Notes under the pieces: generated by a model
What the model was told of the DNA's origin: nothing
Database searches by the model: none
Seen by the model: the letters and a program-made list of their open reading frames with translations, nothing else
Assembly: GCA_947652605.1 (NCBI GenBank)
Contig: OX393577.1
Span: 8,494,868-8,558,867, forward strand
Direction of reading: 5' to 3'
Source: Elmis aenea
Taxonomy: Eukaryota; Arthropoda; Insecta; Coleoptera; Elmidae
Length of the DNA: 64,000 nt
Position numbers and translations under genes: made by a program
Part shown: piece after piece, positions 24,619-36,412 of the stretch
Layout: each line of letters begins with the position of its first letter
Position numbering within the stretch: position 1 is the stretch's first letter

Positions 24619-24897
24619 CAAGGTGTGTCAAAATTGGCGGAAGCGCTACACGTGGCGATGTTCTTGGTAAAATTCTAAGTCGAAAATCTTGATACAAAAA
24701 TGTTGTACCGTGCTTCCTATGGCCTCAGGAACCATTTAAAGAAAAAAAAAATTGGCAACATTACATACATTGATTTGCGTTTGGACATTTTTTATCAGCA
24801 ATTTTTACTTAGGTATTTACAATTTTTGTTCGAACTAAAAGCCTTTTACGAAGAACATCGTCAAGTGTAGCGCTTCCGCCAATTTCTACACACCCTG
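24619..24897. mobile_element. MITE FB-L, complete copy
   Basis: The ends (C-AAGGTGTGTCAAAATTGGCG and its complement ending CACACCCTG) pair for about 50 bases, through AGCGCTACACG/TGTAGCGCT and GATGTTCTT/AAGAACATC. TA flanks both sides. The interior matches 1..241. No coding capacity. Confidence 0.8.
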
Positions 24898-25689
24898 TAT
24901 AAAGATTGATGTATTTATTTTCAATAATACGCAAGTTACAAAGGTTTTTTTAATTTTTTTAAAGATGAGAAACAAAATGTAGGTTGTGAATACCAAAAAA
25001 AAAACAAGAAAAACCGGAAATGATAGAATATATTTGAGAACTGATACCCATATAATCCCATCGAATTTGGACCACCCTGTACAGTACATCGGCTTGCAAT
25101 GCACTGTAATCAGATCTAAGTAGGATTGCAAATTTTGGAGATTTGGAACCTAATTGTTTAATTGTTTTGTTTTTGTTTAATTTACCATGTTTTTTTTAAT
25201 TGACATCAATGATTATTACCCAATACCCACTATGAAAATAGGTTTTAGAAAATATTACAATTATTATTTTATAATTCTCATATTAACAGTCAATAAAAAT
25301 GTAATTTTGGTTTTTGAGGATGAGGCACCCGCTTTGGTAAGGCACCAGGCGCGCGCCTCATGCGCCTGTGCGGTAATCCGCCACTGTTTGAGTATATTTA
25401 ATATTAGCACAGAACGCGTATTCCATCACTTTAATAATTTAATAGGTTTACACAGTAATTTAGAGATAATTTACAATTTGCAAGAAAATAATGATTGCAT
25501 TGAAAACTAAACACGATTTTCCGGTTTAGCTTTAATAAACACCATTCCATTGATAATTAGTTTGTGTCATAATAACGGCAATTACATTAATTAACGCCGT
25601 TAACGAGATCAATATGTTTCATTTTTTATTATTCTGTTATTATTATCAATTATTATCAATTTACCTATGACGAAAAAACTAAAACTATG
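24898..25689. other. Repeat remnants and a gene-free stretch
   Basis: 24905-25083 ends TCGAATTTGGACCACCCTG-TA, a lone CAGGGTG-type terminus. After 25090 I see nothing recognisable. An open frame of 107 codons at 25187..25510 has a GC-rich patch (25325-25380) but no motif, so it is not called. Confidence 0.4.
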
Positions 25690-26064
25690 ATCGTTACAAG
25701 TTACAATAGAGAACAAAGGGCATAACATCACTTTAAACGGGCTTAGGTTGGAACAGGTAGAAAGCTTTAAATATTTAGGTGTGATCATAGAGAAAAATGG
25801 AGGAATGGACAACGAAATAAGCAAAAGGACAGGAAATGTTGAAAGAATATTTAACAGTTTAAAAACAACATTTTTTGGAAATAGAGAAGTCCCAAAACAA
25901 ACAAAAGTGGAAATGGTCAAAAAGGTAGTAACTCGGGCACTTTTATACGGAAGTGAAACGTGGACACTCACAAATAAAAATAGTAGCCGAGTGAATGCAG
26001 CAGAAATGAGATTTCTAAGAAAAATCCAAGGAAAAACAAAAAAGATAGAATCAGATATGAAACA
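25690..26064 (+). mobile_element. Non-LTR retrotransposon C-terminal fragment
   Basis: The + strand reads L-E-Q-V-E-S-F-K-Y-L-G-V, L-L-Y-G-S-E-T-W-T-L and A-A-E-M-R-F-L-R-K-I. These are the conserved blocks after the reverse-transcriptase palm, also present at 22600-22870. It is open without a stop for 108 codons until FB-E begins at 26067, which truncates it. Confidence 0.8.
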
Positions 26065-26944
26065 TACAGGGTGAGTCGTTAGTGCGGGATCGGTCGATTG
26101 TGGCTAAATGATTTGAGATAGAAAGTTGATTCAAACGCTATTTCAAAGAGTTTTTTCTTCCGAACGCGATAAAAATATTTTCATATATACAGGGTGAGTT
26201 GCCTCTCTGCTGGAACTAATAGCAACTTTTATATTTCAAATATAACACCCCAATTTTTATTTAATATTTATGACCGCCTTTATTTTAGCTTTGCATTAAT
26301 ATAAAATACTACACGTTTTTATGCAGCTTTGTCCCTAAAACAAAATAATTTTCAAAATTTTTCAAGGTTTTAAGTCTTTATTTACAAAATTCTCTTTAAG
26401 TTATTTTTCGAAGTACAGCATTGTAATTTTGTAAGGACATGTGGAAAACATTGCTCTATTCGCTCGATATGAAAAAGTTTGAATCACGCGTACAGGGTGT
26501 TCATAAATAGGTGGCAACTTCTATGATATTCAAAAGCTCGTAACTCAATTTTTTCAAATGCAAACCCCTGTATTTTTTTATGTCATCGAATTTGTCTTTA
26601 AGAGAGCTCCATTTTTTGTAAAGTATGTCCTACAACCAAAACTCATACGAGATATTCGCCATTTTTCTTCTAATCGTTATTGAAGCAAATAAAGGAAATC
26701 GAAAAAACTGACTGTTCACTTCACTAACGTCAAAAACTTGTCATTTATTTCTTAAATTATTGCATTTCTACAATAAATTTTACTTTACAAGAGCAAATTG
26801 ATATGGTTTATTCACCATTTCGTGTATTTAATTACTAATAGTAAGTAGATACTTAGCCTTGTGGATTCACTTATAAAATAAGCAATAAATACATTGGCAA
26901 TCAAATTAATTTTTTTATTGTCATAAACTTTACTAGTGTTTCTA

Positions 26945-27245
26945 AACCTGTGTGGGGTTTGACTGCTCACTGATTTTTCTGGTGCTATTATGGGTATCTT
27001 CAACAACACTCGTCAACAACAAAAATTCATTTTCTACATTGGAAATATTCTTCCTGCGATCAGTTTTTTTATAATCCACATGCCAAGTACGCACAAATCA
27101 CTCCTTCAACTTTTCAAAAGCATCTCGTTTTGGATAGCGTCTCTCAGGATATCGTTGTGCATAAATCCTTGCCACCAGCAAAGGATTTCTTTCACCTTCT
27201 CCCAGGAAATAAACCATATCAATTTGCTTTTGTAAAGTAAAATTA
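26945..27245 (-). pseudogene. Decayed transposase N-terminus in the FB-G spacer
   Basis: Read on the - strand, one frame gives I-D-M-V-Y-F-L-G-E-G, N-P-L-L-V-A-R-I-Y-A-Q-R, Y-P-E-R-R-Y-P-K-R, then a single TGA stop. It continues open with N-V-E-N-E-F-L-L-L and S-T-R-K-I-S-E-Q-S. The first half matches the DUF4817-like HTH pattern. The second resembles the following HTH (E-x-x-V...S-T-R-x-I-S). No DDE domain follows. The inverted arms begin inside the relic, so its first residues occur again at 26790-26814 in mirror image. Confidence 0.72.
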
Positions 27246-27605
27246 ATTGTGGAAATGCAATAATTCAAGAAATAAATGACAAGTTTTTGACGTTAGTGAA
27301 GTGAACAGTCAGTTTTTTCGATGACCACAGCACTCTATTTCTATATATTAGAAGAAAAAATGACGAATATCTCGAAAAGTATGAGTTTTGGGTATATATA
27401 GGACATACTTAACAAAAAATGAAGCTCACTTAAAGACGAATTCGATGGCATAAGAAAATACAGGGGTTTGCATTTGAAAAAATTGAATTACGAGCTTTTG
27501 AAAAACATGGAAGTTGCCACCTATTTATGAACGAACACACTATTCGCGTGATTCAAACTATTTCATGTCGAGCGAATAGAGCAATGTTTTCTGCATGTTC
27601 TAACC

Positions 27606-27926
27606 CAGTGGTCTCAAACTGGCGGCCCGCGGGCCGCATCCGGCCCCCAAAGCAATTTTACGCGGCCCGCGAATACATTTTGAGAGAACTTCCTACGTCC
27701 GTACAATCAGTAAATTTAGTTGTAGTAAGAAATGACGAAGTTTATAATTATTTACATACAATCATATGTCTATTTTCTGTACCTATGTGTCGAAGAAAAA
27801 TTTTGTAAATAAAGAAGGACTATAGCTTGTATATTCACTCTCATTTTGTTAAAAAAAACAACCGGCCCGTCAGCTACGTTTAGATCGTGCATTCGGCCCG
27901 CATTCAATTTGAGTTTGAGACCACTG
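27606..27926. mobile_element. hAT-like MITE inside FB-F
   Basis: The terminal inverted repeats are CAGTGGTCTCAAACT and AGTTTGAGACCACTG. The flanks are TTCTAACC (27598..27605) and TATCTAACC (27927..27935), an 8-base duplication with one added A. The sister copy near 30982 shows the unoccupied site (AATGTCCTTAACAAATTACA). CGGCCCGC patches near both ends make it locally GC-rich. No transposase. Confidence 0.85.
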
Positions 27927-28200
27927 TATCTAACCAAATTACAACGCTGTACTTCAAAAAATAACTTCAGGAGAATTTTTAAATAAACACTTAAAAACTT
28001 AAATAATTTTGAAAAAATTTTTTTTTAGTGACAAGGCCTGTAGTATTTTATATTGATGCAAAGCTAAAATAAAGGCGGTCATAAATATTAAATAAAAAAT
28101 GGGGTGTTGTGTTTGAAATATAAAAGTTGCTATTAGTTCCAAAGCGGTGACTCACCCTGTATATTTAAAAATATTTTTATCGTGTTTGGAAAAAAAAACT

Positions 28201-29440
28201 AAATAAATAAATGTCATACTTGTATATGAGCGATTTGAAATACATAAAATAAACAAATAATAAAGTATTTAATTATTTGTATTAAATGTATTAAGACAGA
28301 GTGTGTGTACTCATAGATGCCATAAAAAAATATTAATAACGTTTCGTTCTCTAAATTACGTCAATATCCAAAAAGAAATTCATTTGTTGCTCAATCAGAG
28401 CCTAAAACTATTAAGAATAAACTAAATGCGGATACTACTTTGGTATTCAAGGACTAACTTAAAGTTTAGTTCTATTATACAAGAGTACAAGTGCTTATAG
28501 ATTGGCAGTTGGTGTAGCAAGTTATCCTGGTACAAATCTCTAGTGCTCCGTTACGTGCGGGTTTTTAATAGCAATTATTTTCGGTTTTTTTTTTGCTAAA
28601 AAAATGAAGAAAGGTAAATACAATTTAATTATAATTTTTGTAATTTAATCAATCATAAGCAGCAAAAATTGCTTTTTGAATTATTTTTTTTAAATATTTG
28701 TTTAATTGACTCACAGTTTATGATAATTTTTTTAAACGAGTTTATTGCTCCTATAATTAATGAAAATAATTTTTGCAGATATATCTCGATAATTAGATTC
28801 AAATAAAATATGACATAATTACTTGTGTTTTGCTAATCAAGAAGAAGAAAAAAAAATTATTTAAAATGATGAGTAACTCACTATGAGATTAGGAAAATAT
28901 TTTTTGTAAATGTGTATTCAATTGTAGTTGGACTATTCATTGACTTCCACCGTGTTAATTATTGTTTTTTAAATACTCACCATTTTTATTTCATTAAGTC
29001 TAGATGTCTGGTTTCGATAAATGTGTAAATTGTATAACGATTCTGATTTGTTTTAGAAACCGTTAGTGAAATTGCAAAACATGTTTAGGCTGATTTACTT
29101 ATTTTTGGCAATATAACTGTTTTTTTTTCCGACTAGTTAATTCGTTATTCAGAGGTGATATAACTATGTTATTTTTTTGGAATAAGTTAATTAGAAGCGA
29201 ATACTTCATCAGATTTACGCATAATGATAAACTAAAAAACCGCTTAAAAGTTTTGATCTGCCTTTTTTTATGGTCTTTTCATGTAACAAGTAGAAAAGTG
29301 TTTTATTGCGAATTTTATTTAATTTTTTCCGTTATTGAAAATCAGAGCCAAGTTTAATTTTTCTGAGTGGGTTTGCCGGTAATTATGCAAATTTAAATTT
29401 TATTGATTTTTTACATAACATGATAAAATTTATTTTGCCT
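28201..29440. other. Gene-free stretch
   Basis: Nothing recognisable. AT-rich, without clear repeats or splice-consistent coding sequence. Confidence 0.4.
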
Positions 29441-29444
29441 TTAA

Positions 29445-30200
29445 CCTCTTCAGGGATACTGACACATATGTGTACGTTTAGTTTTTTTATAAGTCAGCAG
29501 CGATAAAAAAAAAATTAATAAAAATTACTACAAGTACAAGTAGGTAGTCACTACAATATTCGCTAACAAAAAAAAAGAAATATGGACAAACAAACATGAA
29601 ATGTTATATTACTGGTCACAATAAATAGCGTGGTACTGAAATTTGTTGACCGTTTTTTTATACTAATAAATTTATTTTATTATTAACCGAAGATATCTAT
29701 AATTTCAGTTTAAAAAAGTTGAAAGATATGTAAAATATATTTAATTAACATAAACCATGTAAATTTTAGAGATTATTTACAATATTCATGCTCATTGACA
29801 AGAGATTAGTAAACGTACACATCTGTGTACGCTTATCAACACTGGTAGTAAGTTTTTTCTAAACCTCGCATATTGTTATGTGCTACATATTGATTATCTT
29901 CTATATTGTATGTGCAACCAGTATTTTAAAGGAATGGAGGATATGGGATATGGGTACAAAGCGTTATTTTTGTCTAATTTGTTATATATGCGAGAAATGC
30001 AATGAACCTGTGTCCTGAATGTATGAAGTCATTTCATTTATAACATGCACCTTGCCGCCCAATGGCCACATTATTTTTCGCTTTTGTTTTTTAAAATTTC
30101 TGTTTTGTTTCATTGTTTTGAATGTATTTTCAATAAAAATTACGTTTTTTAAAATTAAAAGTCCTTTTTTGCGGCTTTTATGAATTCGTCCCTGAAGAGG
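29445..30200. mobile_element. piggyBac-type element, non-autonomous relic
   Basis: The 12-base inverted ends CCTCTTCAGGGA and TCCCTGAAGAGG are each flanked by TTAA (29441..29444, 30201..30204), the piggyBac target. Subterminal GTACGTTTA/TAAACGTACAC words recur inside. Near the right end the + strand (29955-30044) reads C-L-I-C-Y-I-C-E-K-C-N and, after a one-base shift, L-C-P-E-C-M-K-S-F-H-L-stop. That matches the cysteine-rich C-terminal zinc-finger of piggyBac transposases. The DDD catalytic core is gone. Confidence 0.83.
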
Positions 30201-30204
30201 TTAA

Positions 30205-30667
30205 AACAAGTTGCAAATTATTACTAAGCACTTGCTTTGTGACAAATTCTTCAAACTGTTAATTATGTCAACAAGCAATTATTTCAAAACGTCAGTTTAA
30301 ATTGCCGTTGTTTTTTACTACCTGACCATAAATGATGTAATCAAAACCTTGCAAGATGGGTCAAAATTTATCTACACTTAACCCAATTTTTTTTGTACCT
30401 TAATTTTGTTTCGGTAATAAAATTACTGAATTGTGTACTTTTAAAGTCAGGTGTGTTTATAAAAAATGAAGTAATAAAAGCAAGGTTGTGTGTCCAATTT
30501 TTACAATTAAAGGCAACTTGCGTAAAAACAATTAAACGCATATGTGAAATTCTAATTAGATACGTGAAATGTTCACACCTAATAAAAATTTTATGAACAT
30601 TATAAAACTCAATGCCATTGAACCATTTTCTCGAATTGGATAGACGTAACAATAAAAAAAAAACTCC
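30205..30667. other. Gene-free stretch
   Basis: No gene supported. Overlapping open frames on both strands at 30370-30650 lack motifs. Confidence 0.4.
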
Positions 30668-31420
30668 GGCTGGGCGCTGACAGGCAATTAATCAGTCCTG
30701 CAACAGTTTGATCCGCATATGGTTAAACCGCGCTCATATACGCAAAACTAAATCAGGAGCCACATAGATGCAACAACTAAATTGTTTGGTTTCAACATAG
30801 ATTTCTACGAGTTAGCCACGGTGTGACGAATTTGATGATGTAAGAAAATACAGGGGTTTGCATTTCAAAAAATTGAGTTACGAGCTATTGAAAAACATGG
30901 AAGTTGCCACCTATTTATGAACACCCTGTACGCGTGATTCAAACTTTTTCATATCGAGCGAATAGAGCAATGTTTTCCGAATGTCCTTAACAAATTACAA
31001 CGCTGTACTTCGAAAAATAACTTCAAGAGAATGTTTTAAAGAAAGACTTAAAACCTTGAAAAATTTTGAAAATTATTTTTTTTATTGATAAGGCCGCATA
31101 AAAACCTGCAGTATTTTATATTGATGCAAAGCTAAAATAAAGGCAGTCATAAATATTAAATAACAAATGGGGTGTTGTATTTGAAATAAAAAAGTTGCTA
31201 CTAGTTCCAGAGAGGTGACTCACCCTGTATATTTGAAAATATTTTTATCGTGTTCGGAAGAAAAAACTGTATGAAATAGCGTTTGAATCAACTTTCTATC
31301 TCAAACCATTTAGCCACAATCGACCGATCCCGCACTAATGACTCACCCTGTATAAACCCTGTGTAATGACTCCTGCGACCAAACTGTTGTACAACTGTTA
31401 ATTGCAGTCAGCGCCCAGCC
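30668..31420. mobile_element. TIR element GGCTGGGCGC carrying a foldback half
   Basis: The 14-base ends GGCTGGGCGCTGAC and GTCAGCGCCCAGCC (31407..31420) are perfect, and the next bases also pair (CAATTAA, CAACAGTTTG). No clear target duplication is seen. Inside, 30835..31350 is a full right side of the nested foldback (mirrors of G to 30928, F to 31227 and E to 31350), better preserved than the one at 28.2 kb. The superfamily is unknown to me. Confidence 0.65.
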
Positions 31421-31800
31421 TTAAAATCTACAGTGTAATTTAAAAACCAGATCAATTATTACAAAAATGTATTTCCAGAGTTGCTGTAGCAGCATTTACC
31501 TCGTTAATTATGTAAATTTTAATTAATGAGTGGATTGTACTCTGTATCAATTATATAATCGCAAAAATATTCTCCTTAACCTGTTGAGCTCGCGGTTACT
31601 AAAAAAGTTAAATATTGACAAACACGCGTAAATAACCATGAGCATTTTATCAAGTCACACAACTGAAAAAGTTGTTACTGATGACGTACAATTAATTTAT
31701 CGGGTACTGCTTCGGAGACCGCTACATCCCATGTTACTTTGACCTGTTCAAATATTGGCTATTATTATTAGGTTAATGCAAAAACAAACTCAAAACATAT
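31421..31800. other. Gene-free stretch
   Basis: Nothing recognisable between the TIR element and the mariner relic. Confidence 0.35.
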
Positions 31801-31812
31801 TATGTACCATTA

Positions 31813-32580
31813 TCATTCGGAGAAGTAGTCACCATCAACGTCAATTACTGCTTCCCATTGGCTTGGAAGACGGTCGATTCCGCGGGCGAAGAAGCACTGG
31901 TTTTTTGAGGCAATCCACGATTTGACGTCCTCCAGTGACTCCTCCAAATCGTCATAGACTTTGCCAACCAGCCAATTTTTCAGACAGCGGTTGATGTGGT
32001 AGTTCGTGGGGACCTCGGTGGGAGAGTAGGGCGGATGGGGTAGCAAATCCCGTCTCTTGCTAGCGATAGCTAGCGATGGATTCGATGACACGGCGTTTGA
32101 TATGAGGGCGAGCGTTGTCGTGGTGGAAAACGATTTGGTTCTTTTTGCGCGGTCTTTTGCAGTATAAAGGCGATCAAGCTGAGCCAGGTTCACGTCACTA
32201 TTGATGTTGTACTGCCTTTGGCCATTTCTGTCCGGGATTTGCCACTCCTGGCGCTCATCATTGTCGTCCAACCAGTAGGAGTGGCCGTTGGAGACGATCT
32301 CCCAGTGAATGATTCCGCTCCGGTCCAACCAGACACACCACATAGCCTTCTTGCAATGCACAACCCTTGGAATACACTTAGGAGTTTGGCCGGTTGACCC
32401 GAAAACTTTTATTATTTTCCTGTTTTTGTAGAGGAGCCAGGACTCATCTCTTGTGAGGAAAGGATTTTGCTCATTTCTTTGGAGCAAATCGGTAAAAATT
32501 CGAACTCGGTCGACCTTGTTGTTCTCTGAGAGCTTGTGCGGGACCCATCCGGCCAATTTCCAAGCCTTGCTGAGTTTTAA
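31813..32580 (-). pseudogene. Dead mariner transposase
   Basis: The - strand encodes G-W-V-P-H-K-L (the mariner W-V-P-H motif), then T-R-D-E-S-W with the first catalytic Asp. In another frame it gives V-F-H-H-D-N-A-R-P-H with the second Asp, and back in the first frame H-P-P-Y-S-P-T-E-V-P-T-N-Y-H. In mariners the last block is normally S/T-D-Y-H, so the third catalytic residue reads Asn. Frameshifts flank the H-H-D-N-A-R-P-H block and the first third of the protein is absent. The region is clearly GC-richer than its surroundings, which suggests a younger arrival by transfer. No terminal repeats were located. Confidence 0.88.
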
Positions 32581-32620
32581 TTTAAAAAAAGCACCAAGCT
32601 TTTGTAGTAAACGTTGTCTG

Positions 32621-32653
32621 TTTGCTGGCCTCGACTACGTCTCGGCCAGCAAA
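32621..32653. repeat. Small perfect stem-loop
   Basis: TTTGCTGGCC and GGCCAGCAAA form a 10-base stem around a 13-base loop, next to the mariner relic. GC-rich for the region; function unknown. Confidence 0.5.
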
Positions 32654-32699
32654 CCAGACGCGGCCGACAAAGTTACACTTTTTGGCCTTGATACATAAA

Positions 32700-34440
32700 T
32701 AACTATTTCATTCAGTCAAAGCCAACTATGGTTACCATTTTAAAAATGCATGTTTGTAATTTATCCAAGAATTTAAACAATATTTTAAAAAAATAATGTT
32801 TTTATTTTACAGCGCGTAAAAAATCACAACTTTTTCCACAAAAATATTTTTGTACCATCAAGTATAACCGACTTATTACTGATTTTTTAAAAAATACCCA
32901 TTTTGATTTTTGCTAGCGTGCGATGGAATTTTTTTAAAACATTAAAGCATCATCGAATTGGTCTCAGAAAAAGGAACAATTTGTCTAATTTAAACTTCTT
33001 TGTAGCTCTTACCATTTACGAGATCCCGATAGTGGTCCTTCTATGTGGACCACCCTGTATATTTAAGGCAAATATTAAAATAAAAGGTTTGAAAATAACT
33101 AAGATAATCAACAATTCCAGGACTTTGTCCTTATATAATATAATAATTAGGGAAGCCAATATATAAACACGTCAAAATTAGCAAGGTATTTCCTATGTAA
33201 CGTTCGTTGATGGAGCACCTGATTTATAACAATAAAAATTGTGGAATTTTGCCAATAGTTGTACATAATTATATCCTTGATAAAAAAAGTCAGTTAAAAC
33301 CGCTTAAATTTTTAAACTATACAATAATATAATGCCAAATGAAAATAAGTTAAGATAAAGAATGATTCTTGTCAGATCTCACAATTTATTTCTAAATTTA
33401 AATTGCTTCAATTGTTGTTTTGCTAGAAAATGTAATGCGTAACATTTGCACACTTGATTTCCGAATTGAAATCGAGTTGAAGGTTTCTTCCGCATAGCTG
33501 ACCTTTATTGGACATCTCTTCGGAGTTGTTTGTTTGATGGTCAAACCTCAACTTGAAACATGCCCATTCGTTATGTAAAGTAGTTTAATTTGACGTCCGT
33601 TGAAAATTTTAAGCGAAAATAAAATGAATCTGGATTTACAGGACGTATCATTATAGGTTATAGGTAGTTAAATTTAAAACATAGGAATAGAAATTTAAAA
33701 AAAAATGGTTACCAAGTGATGATAAATCAAAAAACCAGTACAGCATAAAAATTAAAATAACGACATAAAATAGAAAAAAAAAACTATTTAAAAGGTCCGC
33801 TGACATGCTTTAAAACAGTTTAAATAATTATTTATGCAACGTTTTTAATTATAGTAGGAAAACCACAACGAAACTACAAAAAGAAAACTTGATAAACAGG
33901 TTAAAAGTGAAACTAACATCATAACATCACAACACTTAAACACTTTACTAAAATTAATTAAAATTTCTTATACGGCAAATTAATTATTATATTATTATAA
34001 CCTTAACTTTAAGCAAACGGTTTAAAACTTAATAATAAAATAATGATTGCATTGTGTTTTCCTTCCCTGCCTTGTATTCAGCTATTTTTCTTTCCATAAC
34101 TTCTGAACTCGTGTTTTTAAAAATGGTGAGACAATCACGGTTTTTGTCTTATACATATAGATGTAAAAAAAAACTTCCACTGTTTACAGTCAAGGAAAAC
34201 ATCTTTTAAAGGTAAACATCGTTAACAATCTGATGATAATTCAAACGCATATATCATAACATATTTATTGAAAATTAGCCAGGAAACAGTTATGATTTAC
34301 ATAGTCAGAAACTAGTTTTCTTTTTTTTTACTAGACATATTAAACACATGTATCAACACAAGCAATTAAACATTTAATATTTCAGAGAAATAATTAGATA
34401 TTCAAACTTTTTATGTGACTTGTTTAGTATTTTTGTACAT
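32700..34440. other. Gene-free stretch with one lone element end
   Basis: A lone terminus GTGGACCACCCTG-TA lies at 33044-33058. Otherwise nothing is recognisable. Confidence 0.4.
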
Positions 34441-35100
34441 TTAGGTATTTAACGTACACAGAATTTAAGGTCAAGTTTAAATTTGAATAATCATAACTTT
34501 CTTCATTGTTGATTCATGAAATTGAAACGATAGAAAGAAAATTTAAAAATGGTTTAAAAACTTTTATTACACATTGTCATTTAAAAAGTCAACAACAAAT
34601 GAAAATGTTGTTTATTATCGATTTCCCGGAAAATTAAATTCTTGGTAAAAGTTGGTGCATGGCCTAAATCTGATTTCAAGATGGATGAAACAAATATCGA
34701 TAAAATGTCATATGACACTAGATTTTAGCGATTTTAGTAACATTCGCAAGAGTGAAGTGCCCTTATTTTAAGAGTAACTTTCATAGGAAAAAATATTTAG
34801 AAATCAAAAATATAATAATGCAAAATTTGAAGTTAAAATTCCAACTATGAAATTTGTAGTAGTTTTTGAATATTCAACTATTCACCAACAAACGGAAAAG
34901 TTTTTTGTTATCGATTTTTCGGAAAAGTTTTTTCCTGACAAAACTTGGTGCATGGTCTAACACTAATTTTAAGTTTATAAAAAGTCCTATAAAAATTCAT
35001 ATGACACTAGATTTTAGCGGTTTAAGAAATATTCGCAACAATAAGTACCCTTGTTTTAGGAGTAACAAAAAAAGTTCAAAGAAAAACGATATTTTATATT
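34441..35100. repeat. Old repeat, two internal copies
   Basis: 34610-34760 and 34900-35050 resemble each other (ATCGATTT.CGGAAA, TTGGTGCATGG, ATATGACACTAGATTTTAGCG). They also resemble parts of 340-1100. The same family lies beside FB-P copy 1. Confidence 0.55.
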
Positions 35101-35820
35101 AACCAGGAAAGGTCGCGATATGTTGTCGCTAGACTCTGATCAAGGCCGTGTTTATTGCATCAAGAACATCAAAACTAAATGTTTTGCAGAGTTATATGTG
35201 CCACTAGCCATTTCCTTCGGAAAAATAGGGGAAAAACTGAAAGGTTTAATAATAAAAGTAATTTTTGAGATCGCGTTGGCCATGAAACTGTCAGATATAA
35301 AATCGAAATTTTCCAATTTACTAATTTGCGCATCCTTTGCAAGTAAAATGCTGCAAAGTTTTTGTAAAAATCTTAAACGGTTCCGGAGAAAAACGTCAAA
35401 AACGAAACCCCTGCAAAAGCGCTATGACTTGAAAGTTTTATAACTAAATCAATGCATCTTGCACAGGCGTTTAACATAGGGGAAACCGTTTTTACAAGGG
35501 CCTCGTTTTTTCGCGTTTTTCTCCGGAACCAATTAAGATTTTTTCAAAAACTTTGCATCATTTTACTTGCAAAGGATGCGCGAATTGGTAAATAGTAAAA
35601 TTTCGATTGCATCTCTGACGGTTTCATGGCCAACGCGATCGCAAAAATTGCTTTTATTATTCAACTTTTCAGTTTTTTCCCTATTTTTCCGAAGGAAATG
35701 GCCAGTGACACGTATAACTCAGTAAAACATTAGTTTTGATGTTCTTAGTGCAATAAACACAGCCTTAATCAGATTCTAGAGCGACAACATATCGTGACCC
35801 TTCCTTGTTAGTATTATTTT
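35101..35820. repeat. Foldback element FB-P, copy 2
   Basis: The left arm GGTCGCGATATGTTGTCGCT is answered by GACAACATATCGTGACCCTT on the right. Inner words are as in copy 1 (GATCGCGTTGGCCATGAAAC, GCGCATCCTTTGCAAGTAAA). The centre is near 35465. The 107-codon open frame in the left arm is repeat sequence. Confidence 0.85.
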
Positions 35821-36412
35821 TGAATTTTTAACAACTTTTTCCTTTGATTTTTTTTTTTTGAAACTTTCACTTTGCTCTTGGGAATATTTCAAAGATCGCT
35901 AAAATTTTGCGTCATGTAGATTATTATCGATTTTTTTTTAACTTTAAATTAGTTTTAGACTGTGCACCAAGTAGATATTGTCAAGGATATAATTCTCCTA
36001 AAATACGACAATAAAAAAAAATCTGTTGGTTGCAGACTTTTTGATCTGTTTCTCATCTTGACTTTTTGAATGACGCTTTATAGCGTTTTAGAAATAGCAT
36101 TTAACTTCCTATTTACGTTAAAATGTGTGCAAAATGTATACGTCGTATTAATGCATTTCTTAATGGCTCTTTTTATTCAACATCCATGATTTAAGTACCG
36201 AGAGTACAAGTTAAAAAACATAATTTGCGTGTTGCACACACGCCATTCTGTGCATTATGCAGCAAATAACTTTACTGAATCACGTTACAAAAGTCGTTTC
36301 ATTCAATCAATACAATTAAAATTATACACTATAAAAATAACTGTCAACTTGATAGATTATCATTACTAAAGATTATCACTTGAGCTGATCGTAAAAGCAA
36401 AAAATATACAGC
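35821..36412. other. Repeat-flank and gene-free DNA
   Basis: Up to about 36070 it carries traces of the same old repeat as 960-1200 (GACTTTTTGA, ACTAATTTAAAG complement). After that nothing is recognisable. Confidence 0.35.

Larger units (their letters stand above)
26067..28196. repeat. Three-layer nested foldback (FB-E, FB-F, FB-G)
   Basis: The left side has three successive TA-CAGGGTG ends: E at 26067 (GTGAGTCGTTAGTGCGGGAT), F at 26190 (GTGAGTTGCCTCTCTGCTGG) and G at 26493 (GTGTTCATAAATAGGTGGCA). The right side mirrors G (to about 27533) and F (CACCCTG ending 28159) but loses most of E after about 28196. The hAT at 27606..27926 interrupts the right F arm. The G spacer encodes a transposase relic. 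Confidence 0.82.

Noticed and set aside
25187..25510. 107-codon open frame with a GC-rich middle
   Set aside because: No recognisable motif, no splice or expression context; length is within chance for this composition.
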